A DNA stretch of 64,000 nt from JANOBD01 sp031411495 (lineage in GTDB: Bacteria; Planctomycetota; Phycisphaerae; Tepidisphaerales; Tepidisphaeraceae): the NCBI GenBank assembly GCA_031411495.1, contig JANOBD010000236.1, positions 61,786-125,785 of the forward strand, given 5' to 3'. Positions 53,107 to 60,795 of the stretch are shown here, piece after piece (the stretch's first letter is position 1; the number at the start of each line of letters is the position of its first letter). Under the pieces are notes generated by a model, which searched no databases, was not told where the DNA came from, and worked only from the letters and a program-made list of their open reading frames with translations. Position numbers and translations under genes: made by a program.

Positions 53107-54726
53107 ATGAGCCAACTAGAGACCAACCTCACGCAGCGCCAGAGATCGCCGGAGATCCGTCGGATCGCCACACTCCTCGCGGGCACTGACATTGCGATTG
53201 TCCAGTACGATGGCAGCGGAAGCGCGTGCGCACTCGTCGCGCCGTCGTTGCCCTTCTTTGAGCGGTACGCGCTGCCCGCGCTGAACATCATGCCGCCGCT
53301 CGTCGGTGGACTGGATGTGCGGATCGATCATTCGCTGCCTGGGGTGACGGCATGTGTTTTGCCGATCCAGTCGCGACGTGGCGGACAGGCGGGCGTGCTG
53401 CTCCTGACGCGCCGCGGCGACTTTGATTCGCGGGCCGAGGATGTTGCACGCCTCTGCAGCCGTCTGTCCATCGATGCGGGCTGGCTGGCGGAACTTGCCA
53501 TCGAGGTGAAGCCGGTCGATCAGGTCACGCTCCACGCGTTCGGCAATTTCGCCTCTTCGCTGACGCGCGCCGAGGCGCGTTCCGCCACGGTCGAGCGCGA
53601 TATCGAAGCCATCTCAACACAACTGTCTGATACGTATGAAGAACTTACCCTGATCTACCAGATCTCCAGCGGTATGCGTGTGAACCGCAGCGTGGAAGAT
53701 TTCTTTCTTCATGCCTGCATGGAAGTGATCGACGTGATGGGCGTACGCGGAGCGGGATATGTCGTCGTCGACGCCGCCGGCAGGACAGATGCGTGCGCGG
53801 TGTATGGCGAAGCATCGCTCGATCAGCAGGCCACAACGCAACTCACCAGTGCGCTGCTTCGGCGGTTCGGAGCAAATCCGAAGCCGATCATGATCAATAA
53901 CCTGGCCGCAGATGCCGAACTCGCCCAGATCGCCCCGATGGCCGAACGCCTCGTGGCGGTGGCTATCCAGCGACAGGATCGGATCCTGGGCACGCTCTTC
54001 TGCGTCGACAAGGACGACCAGGAGTTCACCACGCAGGACAGCAAGCTGCTGAACTCCATCGCGAACGAAACGGCGATCTACCTTGAAAATGCAGCGCTCT
54101 TCAGCGACGCGCGCGGCTTGATGATGGGCTTGCTGCACGCGCTCACGAGCGCCGTGGACGCCAAAGACGCGTACACCTGCGGTCACAGTCAGCGCGTGGC
54201 CCTCTTCGGCCGCGAAATCGCCAAGGCCGCGGCGCTCCCCGATGCGCTTTGCGAGCGCGTTTACATGGCAGGTCTGCTGCACGACGTCGGCAAGATCGGC
54301 GTACCCGAAGAAGTGCTCCGCAAACCGGGCAAACTCACCAATGAAGAGTTCGCCGAGATGAAGAAGCACGTCGACATCGGCGCGCGAATCCTTCGCGACG
54401 TCCGCCAGGTCGACGATCTCATCCCCGGCGTCCTCTATCACCACGAGCGATACGACGGCAAGGGCTATCCGCACGGACTCGCCGGTCAAGACATCCCCCT
54501 CATGGGCCGGATTCTCTGCGTCGCCGACAGTTTCGACGCGATGACCAGCAACCGTACATACCGCAAGGCGTTGCCCCTGGAAGTGGCGTTGATGGAGATT
54601 CGCCGCTGCGCAGGTACGCAGTTTGATCCGCTCCTCGCCGATGCGTGGCTGTCGATCGGCGCGGCGCGCATCCACGAACTGGCCGGAAGCGTTACCGACA
54701 AGATGTCGATCCGGATCGCCGCGTAG
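53107..54726 (+). CDS. GAF-HD-GYP protein, predicted c-di-GMP phosphodiesterase
   Basis: 539 residues. N-terminal GAF-like fold (about 15-145), coiled linker (RSATVERDIEAISTQLSDTYEE), GAF domain (about 185-335), then HD-GYP (about 340-515). Active-site residues visible: His360 in CGHSQR, His392-Asp393 in LLHDVGKIG, Lys396, His421 in KKHVDIG, and HHERYDGKGYP at 445-455. The domain hydrolyses cyclic-di-GMP using two or three metals. It is 25 bases after the receiver gene. By analogy with other systems it could lower c-di-GMP locally and switch the MshEN-type ATPase encoded downstream. Confidence 0.92.
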   Translation: MSQLETNLTQRQRSPEIRRIATLLAGTDIAIVQYDGSGSACALVAPSLPFFERYALPALNIMPPLVGGLDVRIDHSLPGVTACVLPIQSRRGGQAGVLLLTRRGDFDSRAEDVARLCSRLSIDAGWLAELAIEVKPVDQVTLHAFGNFASSLTRAEARSATVERDIEAISTQLSDTYEELTLIYQISSGMRVNRSVEDFFLHACMEVIDVMGVRGAGYVVVDAAGRTDACAVYGEASLDQQATTQLTSALLRRFGANPKPIMINNLAADAELAQIAPMAERLVAVAIQRQDRILGTLFCVDKDDQEFTTQDSKLLNSIANETAIYLENAALFSDARGLMMGLLHALTSAVDAKDAYTCGHSQRVALFGREIAKAAALPDALCERVYMAGLLHDVGKIGVPEEVLRKPGKLTNEEFAEMKKHVDIGARILRDVRQVDDLIPGVLYHHERYDGKGYPHGLAGQDIPLMGRILCVADSFDAMTSNRTYRKALPLEVALMEIRRCAGTQFDPLLADAWLSIGAARIHELAGSVTDKMSIRIAA

Positions 54727-54738
54727 AAAGGACGCCAG

Positions 54739-55077
54739 ATGGCTCTTCACACACAGGACTACGAAAAGGTCTGCGTCATCGGCATCCAAGGCGACTTCAT
54801 GGCCGAGGATTCGGCGCAGGCGATGAACGCGGTGAACGAAGGGATCGGAAAGCGGCAGATCGTCGACTTCGTTCTCGACTTTCAAAGCTGCACGATGATC
54901 GACTCGCAAGGCCTGGAGACGATGCTCTCGATCAAGCGAAAGTGCGAAGAGATGTTTGGCCGCGTGAAGCTGGTCAACCTCGACGACCATTGCCGGAAGA
55001 TCCTGGAGATCACCCGGATCGAGCAGCGCTTCGAATGTTGCCGCGACCTGCCGACGGCGCTCAAGACGATGAGGTAA
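54739..55077 (+). CDS. STAS-domain protein (anti-anti-sigma type)
   Basis: 112 residues. FVLDFQSCTMIDSQGLETML has the STAS phosphorylation site, Asp55-Ser56, with the second Ser of DSSG replaced by Gln. In SpoIIAA-type proteins this Ser is phosphorylated by a GHKL kinase and controls partner binding. No RsbW-type kinase or PP2C phosphatase is adjacent, so the partner is unknown. It is 12 bases after the HD-GYP gene, in the same operon. Confidence 0.88.
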   Translation: MALHTQDYEKVCVIGIQGDFMAEDSAQAMNAVNEGIGKRQIVDFVLDFQSCTMIDSQGLETMLSIKRKCEEMFGRVKLVNLDDHCRKILEITRIEQRFECCRDLPTALKTMR

Positions 55078-55087
55078 GAACGGTGAA

Positions 55088-55169
55088 GAGTTGATAGTGG
55101 AGAGCGGAGAGTTGAAGACGAAGTTGCGGAAGAGTTGGCTCTGAACTCCCGACTCTCCACGATCAACTC
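55088..55169. repeat. inverted repeat before the pilB gene
   Basis: GAGTTGATAGTGGAGAG (55088-55104) and 55153-55169 are complementary with one mismatch in 17. A similar sequence lies at 24585-24615. The repeat occupies the gap between the STAS and ATPase genes and may interrupt transcription or stabilise mRNA. Confidence 0.7.
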
Positions 55170-55183
55170 TCCACTGATATGCC

Positions 55184-56887
55184 ATGGTAGCCACCGCAAG
55201 AAAACCCCTGGGTCAACTCCTGCTGGACAGGGGCCTCCTCAAGCCCGAGCAGTTGCAGCGCGCGCTTGACGAGCAATTCCGCAGCGGCAACAAGCGGCTC
55301 CTGGGCGAAATCCTGATCGAACAGAACCTGGTGACGGAAGAGCAGCTCGCGGAAGTGCTCGCCAGCAGCTACGGGATCCCGTTCACGCGCATATCGCCGC
55401 GCGTCGCCGACCCGAAGGTCGTGCCGCTGTTGCCTCGCGAGTTCGTCGAAAAGCACCAGGTGCTGCCGCTCTTTCTGGTCGAAGGCGTACTCACCGTTGC
55501 GGTGAGCGAACCGACGAACGTGTTTCTCCACGAGGAGATCGAGCGCGTCAGCGGCCGAGTCGTGCAGCTTGTCGCCGGCACCGCCAAGGACATCCGCGCG
55601 ACACTGCAGACGTACCTTCCCAACGAAGAGATCTTCGTCATTGATGACATCATCGAAGAGATGAAGCCCGAAGAGTTCACGATGTTCGAGAAGGCGAAGG
55701 AAGACATCGCCAATCTCGAAGCCGCGGCGAAGGATTCGCCGGTGGTAAAACTGGTGAACTACTGCGTCTACAACGCGGTGAAGGAAGGCGCGAGCGATAT
55801 TCACATCGAGCCGGACGAAAACTCGCTGCGCGTGCGCTACCGGATCGACGGCCGGTTGATCGAGCGACTGCGCCCGCCGTTCCAGATGGCTGCGGCGGTG
55901 GCAAGCCGCATCAAGATCATGGCCGGGCTCGATATCGCCGAGCGGCGACTGCCGCAGGACGGCGGCATCCACGTCGTCATGGACAAGAAGCCGATCGACC
56001 TGCGCGTCAGCACGATGCCCGGCAAATCCGGCGAAAAGGTCGTCATCCGCGTCATCGACAACGAGAAGGCGAGCGTCAATCTCGAAAAGCTCGGCTTCAG
56101 TTACGACACACTCAAGTCGTTCCGCCGGCTGCTCGAACTCCCGAATGGAATTCTTCTCGTCACCGGCCCCACCGGTTCGGGCAAGAGCACCACGCTCTAC
56201 GCGTGCCTTCAGGAGCTTGCGAGCATCGAAGACAACATTTGTACCGTTGAAGATCCGGTGGAATACAAGCTGGCCGGCATCAACCAATTCCAGACCAACG
56301 AAAAGGCCGGGTTCACCTTCGCGACGGCGTTGCGGGCGCTGCTTCGCCAGGATCCCGATATCATCATGATCGGCGAAATCCGCGATCAGGAAACGGCACG
56401 CCTCGCCACGCAGGCGGCGCTGACGGGCCACCTCGTCCTCTCGACGCTTCACACCAACGATGCGCCCGGTGCGGTGACGCGATTGTTCAACCTCGGCATC
56501 GAGCCCTATCTCGTCGGTGCGACGGTCGGCGGCGTGCTCGCCCAGCGACTGGTTCGCAAGCTCTGCCAGCATTGCCGGCACGCGTACGAGCCGTCGCCCA
56601 ATGAACGCCGGCTGCTCGACCGCAACGGCACCTCGCCCGCCGAGCAGATCTATCGCGCCAAGGGCTGTCCGAAGTGCAAAAACATCGGCTACAGCGGGCG
56701 AATCGGCGTCTACGAGCTCTTCGTGCCGGCCGAGAATGTCGTCGAGCTCATCTCCAACGGAGCGTCGCTGAATGACGTCCGCGATGCCGCCCGCGCCGGC
56801 GGAATGCTGTCCCTGCGCGATGACGGACTCGAAAAGGTCAAGGCCGGCGTCACCACGCTCGAAGAAATCTACCGCGCGACCACCTGA
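55184..56887 (+). CDS. pilB: PilB/GspE assembly ATPase with MshEN-like N-terminus
   Basis: 567 residues. Residues 8-70 form two MshEN-type repeats (LGQLLLDRGLLKPEQL, LGEILIEQNLVTEEQL) seen in c-di-GMP-binding ATPases, though the family Arg before LG is Pro/Leu here. Walker A GPTGSGKSTT at 328-337, Walker B IIMIGE at 393-398, His-box LVLSTLHTND, and a four-cysteine zinc site (Cys461, 464, 495, 498). Powers fibre extension at the inner membrane. The retraction ATPase PilT is absent from the window. Confidence 0.93.
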   Translation: MVATARKPLGQLLLDRGLLKPEQLQRALDEQFRSGNKRLLGEILIEQNLVTEEQLAEVLASSYGIPFTRISPRVADPKVVPLLPREFVEKHQVLPLFLVEGVLTVAVSEPTNVFLHEEIERVSGRVVQLVAGTAKDIRATLQTYLPNEEIFVIDDIIEEMKPEEFTMFEKAKEDIANLEAAAKDSPVVKLVNYCVYNAVKEGASDIHIEPDENSLRVRYRIDGRLIERLRPPFQMAAAVASRIKIMAGLDIAERRLPQDGGIHVVMDKKPIDLRVSTMPGKSGEKVVIRVIDNEKASVNLEKLGFSYDTLKSFRRLLELPNGILLVTGPTGSGKSTTLYACLQELASIEDNICTVEDPVEYKLAGINQFQTNEKAGFTFATALRALLRQDPDIIMIGEIRDQETARLATQAALTGHLVLSTLHTNDAPGAVTRLFNLGIEPYLVGATVGGVLAQRLVRKLCQHCRHAYEPSPNERRLLDRNGTSPAEQIYRAKGCPKCKNIGYSGRIGVYELFVPAENVVELISNGASLNDVRDAARAGGMLSLRDDGLEKVKAGVTTLEEIYRATT

Positions 56888-56899
56888 GGACTCTGCCCT

Positions 56900-58108
56900 A
56901 TGCCGCTCTACGCATTCACCGCTCGCGATTCGTCCGGCAAGCTCGTCGAAGGTACGTTGCAGGCGCTCAGCGCAGGTGAAGCGGCCGAACAGCTCCGCGC
57001 GCAAGGCCGATTTACAACATCGATTCGGCCCACCAGTGAGCAGGCAAAAGCCGTCGGTGCCCGCGGCGTCAAGATCACACGCGATGAGGTGATCCAGTTC
57101 TCCAACCAGCTCTCGGTGATGCTCGACACCGGCGTCACGCTCGCCGAGGCGCTCGACTGCTGTGCCGAGAACGCTTCGCGCGTCCAGGTCCGCGATCTGC
57201 TCGAGGATCTCAAGTCCCAGGTTCATAACGGCATCGATTTCAGCGAGGCACTCTCCAAACATCCGCGCAGCTTTCCGAAGCTCTACGTCGCGCTGATCCA
57301 GGCGAGCGAGAAGAGCGGCATGATGTCGAAGCTGCTCAATCGCGCGACCCAGTATCTCAAGGACGAGCAGGAAATCCTCCGCAAAGTCCGCGGCGCGCTG
57401 ACCTATCCCGGCATCATGTTCGGATTTGCGATCACCACGACGGTGTTCCTTCTCGCGTTCGTCATGCCGCGGTTCACCGTCATTTACGCCAACAAGGGCG
57501 CCGCACTCCCAACGCCGACGCGGATCCTCATGTCGATGAGCAACTTCCTCGTTCACGAGTGGATGTTCATCGTTCCGTCCGTTGCGGCGGCGGCGATCGG
57601 CACCGTGATGTTCGTGCGGACGCCACGCGGAAAGGTGTGCAAGGATTGGCTTTCACTGCGCGCGCCGCTCATCGGGTCGATGCTGCAGAAGCTTCATCTC
57701 TCCCGCGGCCTGCGGACGATCGGAACGATGGCCAGCTCCGGCGTCGCGCTGGTGGACTGCGTCGATACTGCCAAGGCGCTCAGCGGGAACACCTACTTCC
57801 GAGAACTCTGGTCGAGCGTCTCCACCCAGATCCAGAACGGTAAGCCGTTTTCAGAGCCGCTGCGCGAGAGCAAGCTCGTCCCCGGCTCGGTGAGCCGGAT
57901 GCTTGCATCGGGGGAAAAGGGCGGCAAGCTGGCGATGGTGATGGAACAGGTCTCCAGCTTCGCCGAGATCGAGCTGAAGGAGAAGATCCACGAGCTCACG
58001 CGCTACATCGAGCCGGCGATGATCATGTTGATGGGCCTGCTCATCGGCGGCGTCGCGCTCGCGCTGTTGTTGCCGATTTTCTCGATCAGCAAGGTCGTCG
58101 CACACTGA
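56900..58108 (+). CDS. pilC: PilC/GspF inner-membrane platform protein
   Basis: 402 residues. Starts 13 bases after pilB. Two related helical cytoplasmic domains, each followed by membrane helices: FSNQLSVMLDTGVTLAEALD and HLSRGLRTIGTMASSGVALVD are the repeated F-domain starts, and GEKGGKLAMVMEQVSSFAEIEL and ASEKSGMMSKLLNRATQYLKD the matching second halves. The last helix is IMLMGLLIGGVALALLLPIF. It transmits ATPase motion to the growing fibre. Last gene of the pilus locus. Confidence 0.93.
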   Translation: MPLYAFTARDSSGKLVEGTLQALSAGEAAEQLRAQGRFTTSIRPTSEQAKAVGARGVKITRDEVIQFSNQLSVMLDTGVTLAEALDCCAENASRVQVRDLLEDLKSQVHNGIDFSEALSKHPRSFPKLYVALIQASEKSGMMSKLLNRATQYLKDEQEILRKVRGALTYPGIMFGFAITTTVFLLAFVMPRFTVIYANKGAALPTPTRILMSMSNFLVHEWMFIVPSVAAAAIGTVMFVRTPRGKVCKDWLSLRAPLIGSMLQKLHLSRGLRTIGTMASSGVALVDCVDTAKALSGNTYFRELWSSVSTQIQNGKPFSEPLRESKLVPGSVSRMLASGEKGGKLAMVMEQVSSFAEIELKEKIHELTRYIEPAMIMLMGLLIGGVALALLLPIFSISKVVAH

Positions 58109-58308
58109 GGCACGAGGTCCTTCGCCAGCCACTGAAAGTCTTGGATCCTCTGGCAGTTGACCGCGTCTGACTCCAACCGCGCGTGGGCGGGAAATGCTAA
58201 AATCGTAATCTGCCGCAACATGCGAACGTCGATCCCTGGATGTGAGCGCCGGTCGATTCCAATGTTTACATTATCCTCCACTCGACAGGTTCCGGGGCCA
58301 AGCCTGTA
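58109..58308. other. intergenic
   Basis: 200 bases after the pilus locus. No clear terminator with T-run. TACATT around 58266 could be a -10 for the AIM24 gene, but no -35 partner matches. Confidence 0.35.
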
Positions 58309-59016
58309 ATGTCCGGCATGGCCATCACCTCACTCTCGGATTTCGCTACAAAAACCGCTCAGCAGGACCGCGGGCACGGGCTCTTTGAACTCGAAAACGA
58401 ACGCGTTCTCGAGCTGAACCTAAACGGCTCGCTATGGACGAAGACCGGCTCCATGATCGCCTACCGCGGTAACGTCAAGTTCGAACGCGAAGGCGTCTTC
58501 GAGCAGGGACTGGGCAACTTCTTCAAGAAAGCCATCAGCGGAGAAGGCGCGCGGCTCACCAAGGCCAGCGGGTCCGGGAAGGTGTATCTCGCGGACGGCG
58601 GCAAAAAGATCGCGCTGCTTCGGCTGAACGATGAATCGCTGTTCGTGAATGGCAACGACGTGCTGGCGTTCGAGCCGCAGCTGAAGTTCGACCTGAAGAT
58701 GATGCGCAAGGTCGCCGCGATGCTTTCCGGAGGATTGTTCAATATCCGGCTCGAAGGAAGCGGCGTCGTGGCGATCACGACGCATTACGAGCCGATCACG
58801 CTCCGCGTGACGCCGAATGAGCCGGTGTTCACCGACCCGAACGCGACGGTCGCCTGGAGCGGCAACCTGATGCCGGAGTTCAAGACGGATGTGTCGCTCA
58901 AGACGTTCCTGGGCCGCGGCTCGGGCGAGAGCCTGCAGATGGCATTTCAAGGCGAACGGTTCGTCGTCGTCCAGCCGTACGAGGAGCTGTACCTCGGCGC
59001 CGACACTGCGAGTTGA
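58309..59016 (+). CDS. AIM24-family protein
   Basis: 235 residues. TKTGSMIAYRGNVKFER and ISGEGARLTKASGSGKVYLAD are the AIM24/TIGR00266 beta-barrel signatures, and FEPQLKFDLKMM and GLFNIRLEGSGVVAITTHY continue the family. ATG 58309 has no visible ribosome site; ATG 58318 is also possible. Bacterial members have no settled function; many are near stress or membrane genes. It is separated from the pilus operon by 200 bases. Confidence 0.8.
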   Translation: MSGMAITSLSDFATKTAQQDRGHGLFELENERVLELNLNGSLWTKTGSMIAYRGNVKFEREGVFEQGLGNFFKKAISGEGARLTKASGSGKVYLADGGKKIALLRLNDESLFVNGNDVLAFEPQLKFDLKMMRKVAAMLSGGLFNIRLEGSGVVAITTHYEPITLRVTPNEPVFTDPNATVAWSGNLMPEFKTDVSLKTFLGRGSGESLQMAFQGERFVVVQPYEELYLGADTAS

Positions 59017-59026
59017 AGACCGAGTC

Positions 59027-59488
59027 CTATCCGAGGAGACGGGCGACGAGCAGCACGGCGATCGCTTCGATCGTCAACGCGATCGCGACGAGCCGCGTCA
59101 GCCCCCACGATGCAGGGGCGCGCGCGTGAGACTGATTTGGCTCGCACCGTTCGCGGGCGCGGTTCTGCACCGCCGCGATCAACAGGTTCGCTTCGAACCG
59201 GTTCAGGCCGAGCTTCACCGCGCGACGGAGCAGCCTTTCGCGATCGGCGATCGGCAGGATGTCGCCAATCAGGCAGTCATCCACCGCGCGCTTCAGGCCG
59301 TTGATGATGCCTTCTGGTGCGCCGATCACTTCAGGGAGCCAGTCGTTCGATTCCCGCGACGCATCAACTGCGCGGCGCACGATCGCCTTTTGCGTTCGCT
59401 CGACTTGTGGGCGGTCGGTGTGGATCCACTCGCGCCATAATCGGCGGCGTTCAAGTGGGTCGGCGGAGATGGGCACGGGGGCGATCAT
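59027..59488 (-). CDS. hypothetical protein with C-terminal membrane anchor
   Basis: 153 residues. A charged helical body (RRLWREWIHTDRPQVERTQ, DRERLLRRAVKLGLNRFEANLLIAAVQ) ends in one hydrophobic segment (LTRLVAIALTIEAIAVLLVARLLG), so it is probably tail-anchored. Not recognised. Converges with the AIM24 gene (10-base gap) and is divergent from the gene at 59607. Confidence 0.55.
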   Translation of the reverse strand: MIAPVPISADPLERRRLWREWIHTDRPQVERTQKAIVRRAVDASRESNDWLPEVIGAPEGIINGLKRAVDDCLIGDILPIADRERLLRRAVKLGLNRFEANLLIAAVQNRARERCEPNQSHARAPASWGLTRLVAIALTIEAIAVLLVARLLG

Positions 59489-59606
59489 CGCGCTCGAATG
59501 TTAGCCCCCATTCGTGCCGCTTCGCAGAAATCTTTCGCTCCCCGTCAGGATCTTCACACGATTTTCGCCAGACGGTAGCGAATGGGTCGGATGTGCCGAT
59601 ACTTTC

Positions 59607-60338
59607 ATGTCGATGCGGGTTCGCAAGCTGCTGATTCGTGTGCTTCTGGTCGTCGCGTTGCTCGCGATCGTGTTCGCGCTCTCCGTGCGCGGTTTGCTCG
59701 TGAGCGATCCGGGGTGGTACCGGCACATCGAGATCGATCCGAATGCTCAGGCGCTCGGCCAGCGACAAGTGCAGGACCAGATCGCCCAGCTCAGCAACAG
59801 CGTCAGTGCGGCGCACCTTCAGACGAGACCTGCAGACGCGCAGTGGCCAACCTTTGATGTCGAGTTCACCGAGACACAGCTGAACGGCATGATCTCGCGC
59901 TGGGAAGGGTGGGGGCCGTTTGAAAAGGTTCTGAAAGAGGTGAGCGAGCCGCACCTTCGCTTCCTGGAGGATCGGGTCGTGGCCGCGGGCAGGCTCCGCT
60001 CGAACGGGATGCTGGTGAGCATCGAGCTCTCGGTCGAGCCATCGCCTGACGGGCCGAAGGTGACGCTGGGCCGGCCCTGGGCAGGGCGGATGCCGCTGGC
60101 GCGGTCGCTCGTTACCGGATACAACGACGAGATCGACGCGAAGCTCCACGACCCGCCGGTGCCGAAGCAGACGATCGATTCGCTCAAGGCGCTGCTGGCG
60201 GGCGACACGATCGCGCCAATCGTAACGGTGCCGAACAACGTCGTCGGCGAGCGCGAGCTGCTGCCGGCGAAAGTCGAGAAGCTGGAGATCAAGGACGGGG
60301 TGTTGCGGGCGACGCTGAGGCCGATCGCGGGGAAGTGA
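59607..60338 (+). CDS. hypothetical single-pass membrane/periplasmic protein
   Basis: 243 residues from ATG 59607 (ATG 59613 also possible). MSMRVRKLLIRVLLVVALLA.. is a membrane anchor or uncleaved signal. The soluble part (PTFDVEFTETQLNGMISRW, VVAAGRLRSNGMLVSIEL) is a mixed alpha/beta domain like small lipid-binding or LmeA-type proteins, but the resemblance is weak. Function unknown. Confidence 0.6.
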   Translation: MSMRVRKLLIRVLLVVALLAIVFALSVRGLLVSDPGWYRHIEIDPNAQALGQRQVQDQIAQLSNSVSAAHLQTRPADAQWPTFDVEFTETQLNGMISRWEGWGPFEKVLKEVSEPHLRFLEDRVVAAGRLRSNGMLVSIELSVEPSPDGPKVTLGRPWAGRMPLARSLVTGYNDEIDAKLHDPPVPKQTIDSLKALLAGDTIAPIVTVPNNVVGERELLPAKVEKLEIKDGVLRATLRPIAGK

Positions 60339-60378
60339 GGACGCAGGCTACAAAGGAAGACCGCCGCTTCTTGCGGCG

Positions 60379-60795
60379 TCAGCGGTGCGTCGTACCCAGC
60401 GCACCCTCAGTCAACGTCGAATAGTAAATCCACGCAATCAGCACCGCAGCAACAGTGAGTGACGCAGCGTAGTACCCGGCATTGCGATTTCTTCGCGAAG
60501 CAACGACGGCATAAAGCGCGCTTCCCACTCCAGAAATCAAGCACGCCAACAATGCAGAGCGAATTACAGCCGACCAATCCGTTGTAGCTTCAGGGATGCG
60601 TGACTGAAGAACCACCAATTTCAGACCGACGTATCCGGTCGCGATCACGAAACTAACGGCACACGTCTCCGCCCAAATAAGAAGAAAAGTGACAATAGGC
60701 CTCAGCAGTCTGGCGTTGGGCTCGCGTGAGCGAAGATCGATCTCGCGGCGAAGGGTGGGTGTGAAGCAGAGAAATGCCGCTCCCAGCCCACTCAT
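60379..60795 (-). CDS. small polytopic membrane protein coupled to rimO
   Basis: 138 residues from ATG 60795, which overlaps the rimO stop as ATGA. Three hydrophobic helices (PIVTFLLIWAETCAVSFVIA, ALLACLISGVGSALYAVVA, YYAASLTVAAVLIAWIYYS) separated by short loops. It is visible only as the tail of a longer frame, but the start is fixed by the overlap. Not recognised. Confidence 0.6.
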   Translation of the reverse strand: MSGLGAAFLCFTPTLRREIDLRSREPNARLLRPIVTFLLIWAETCAVSFVIATGYVGLKLVVLQSRIPEATTDWSAVIRSALLACLISGVGSALYAVVASRRNRNAGYYAASLTVAAVLIAWIYYSTLTEGALGTTHR

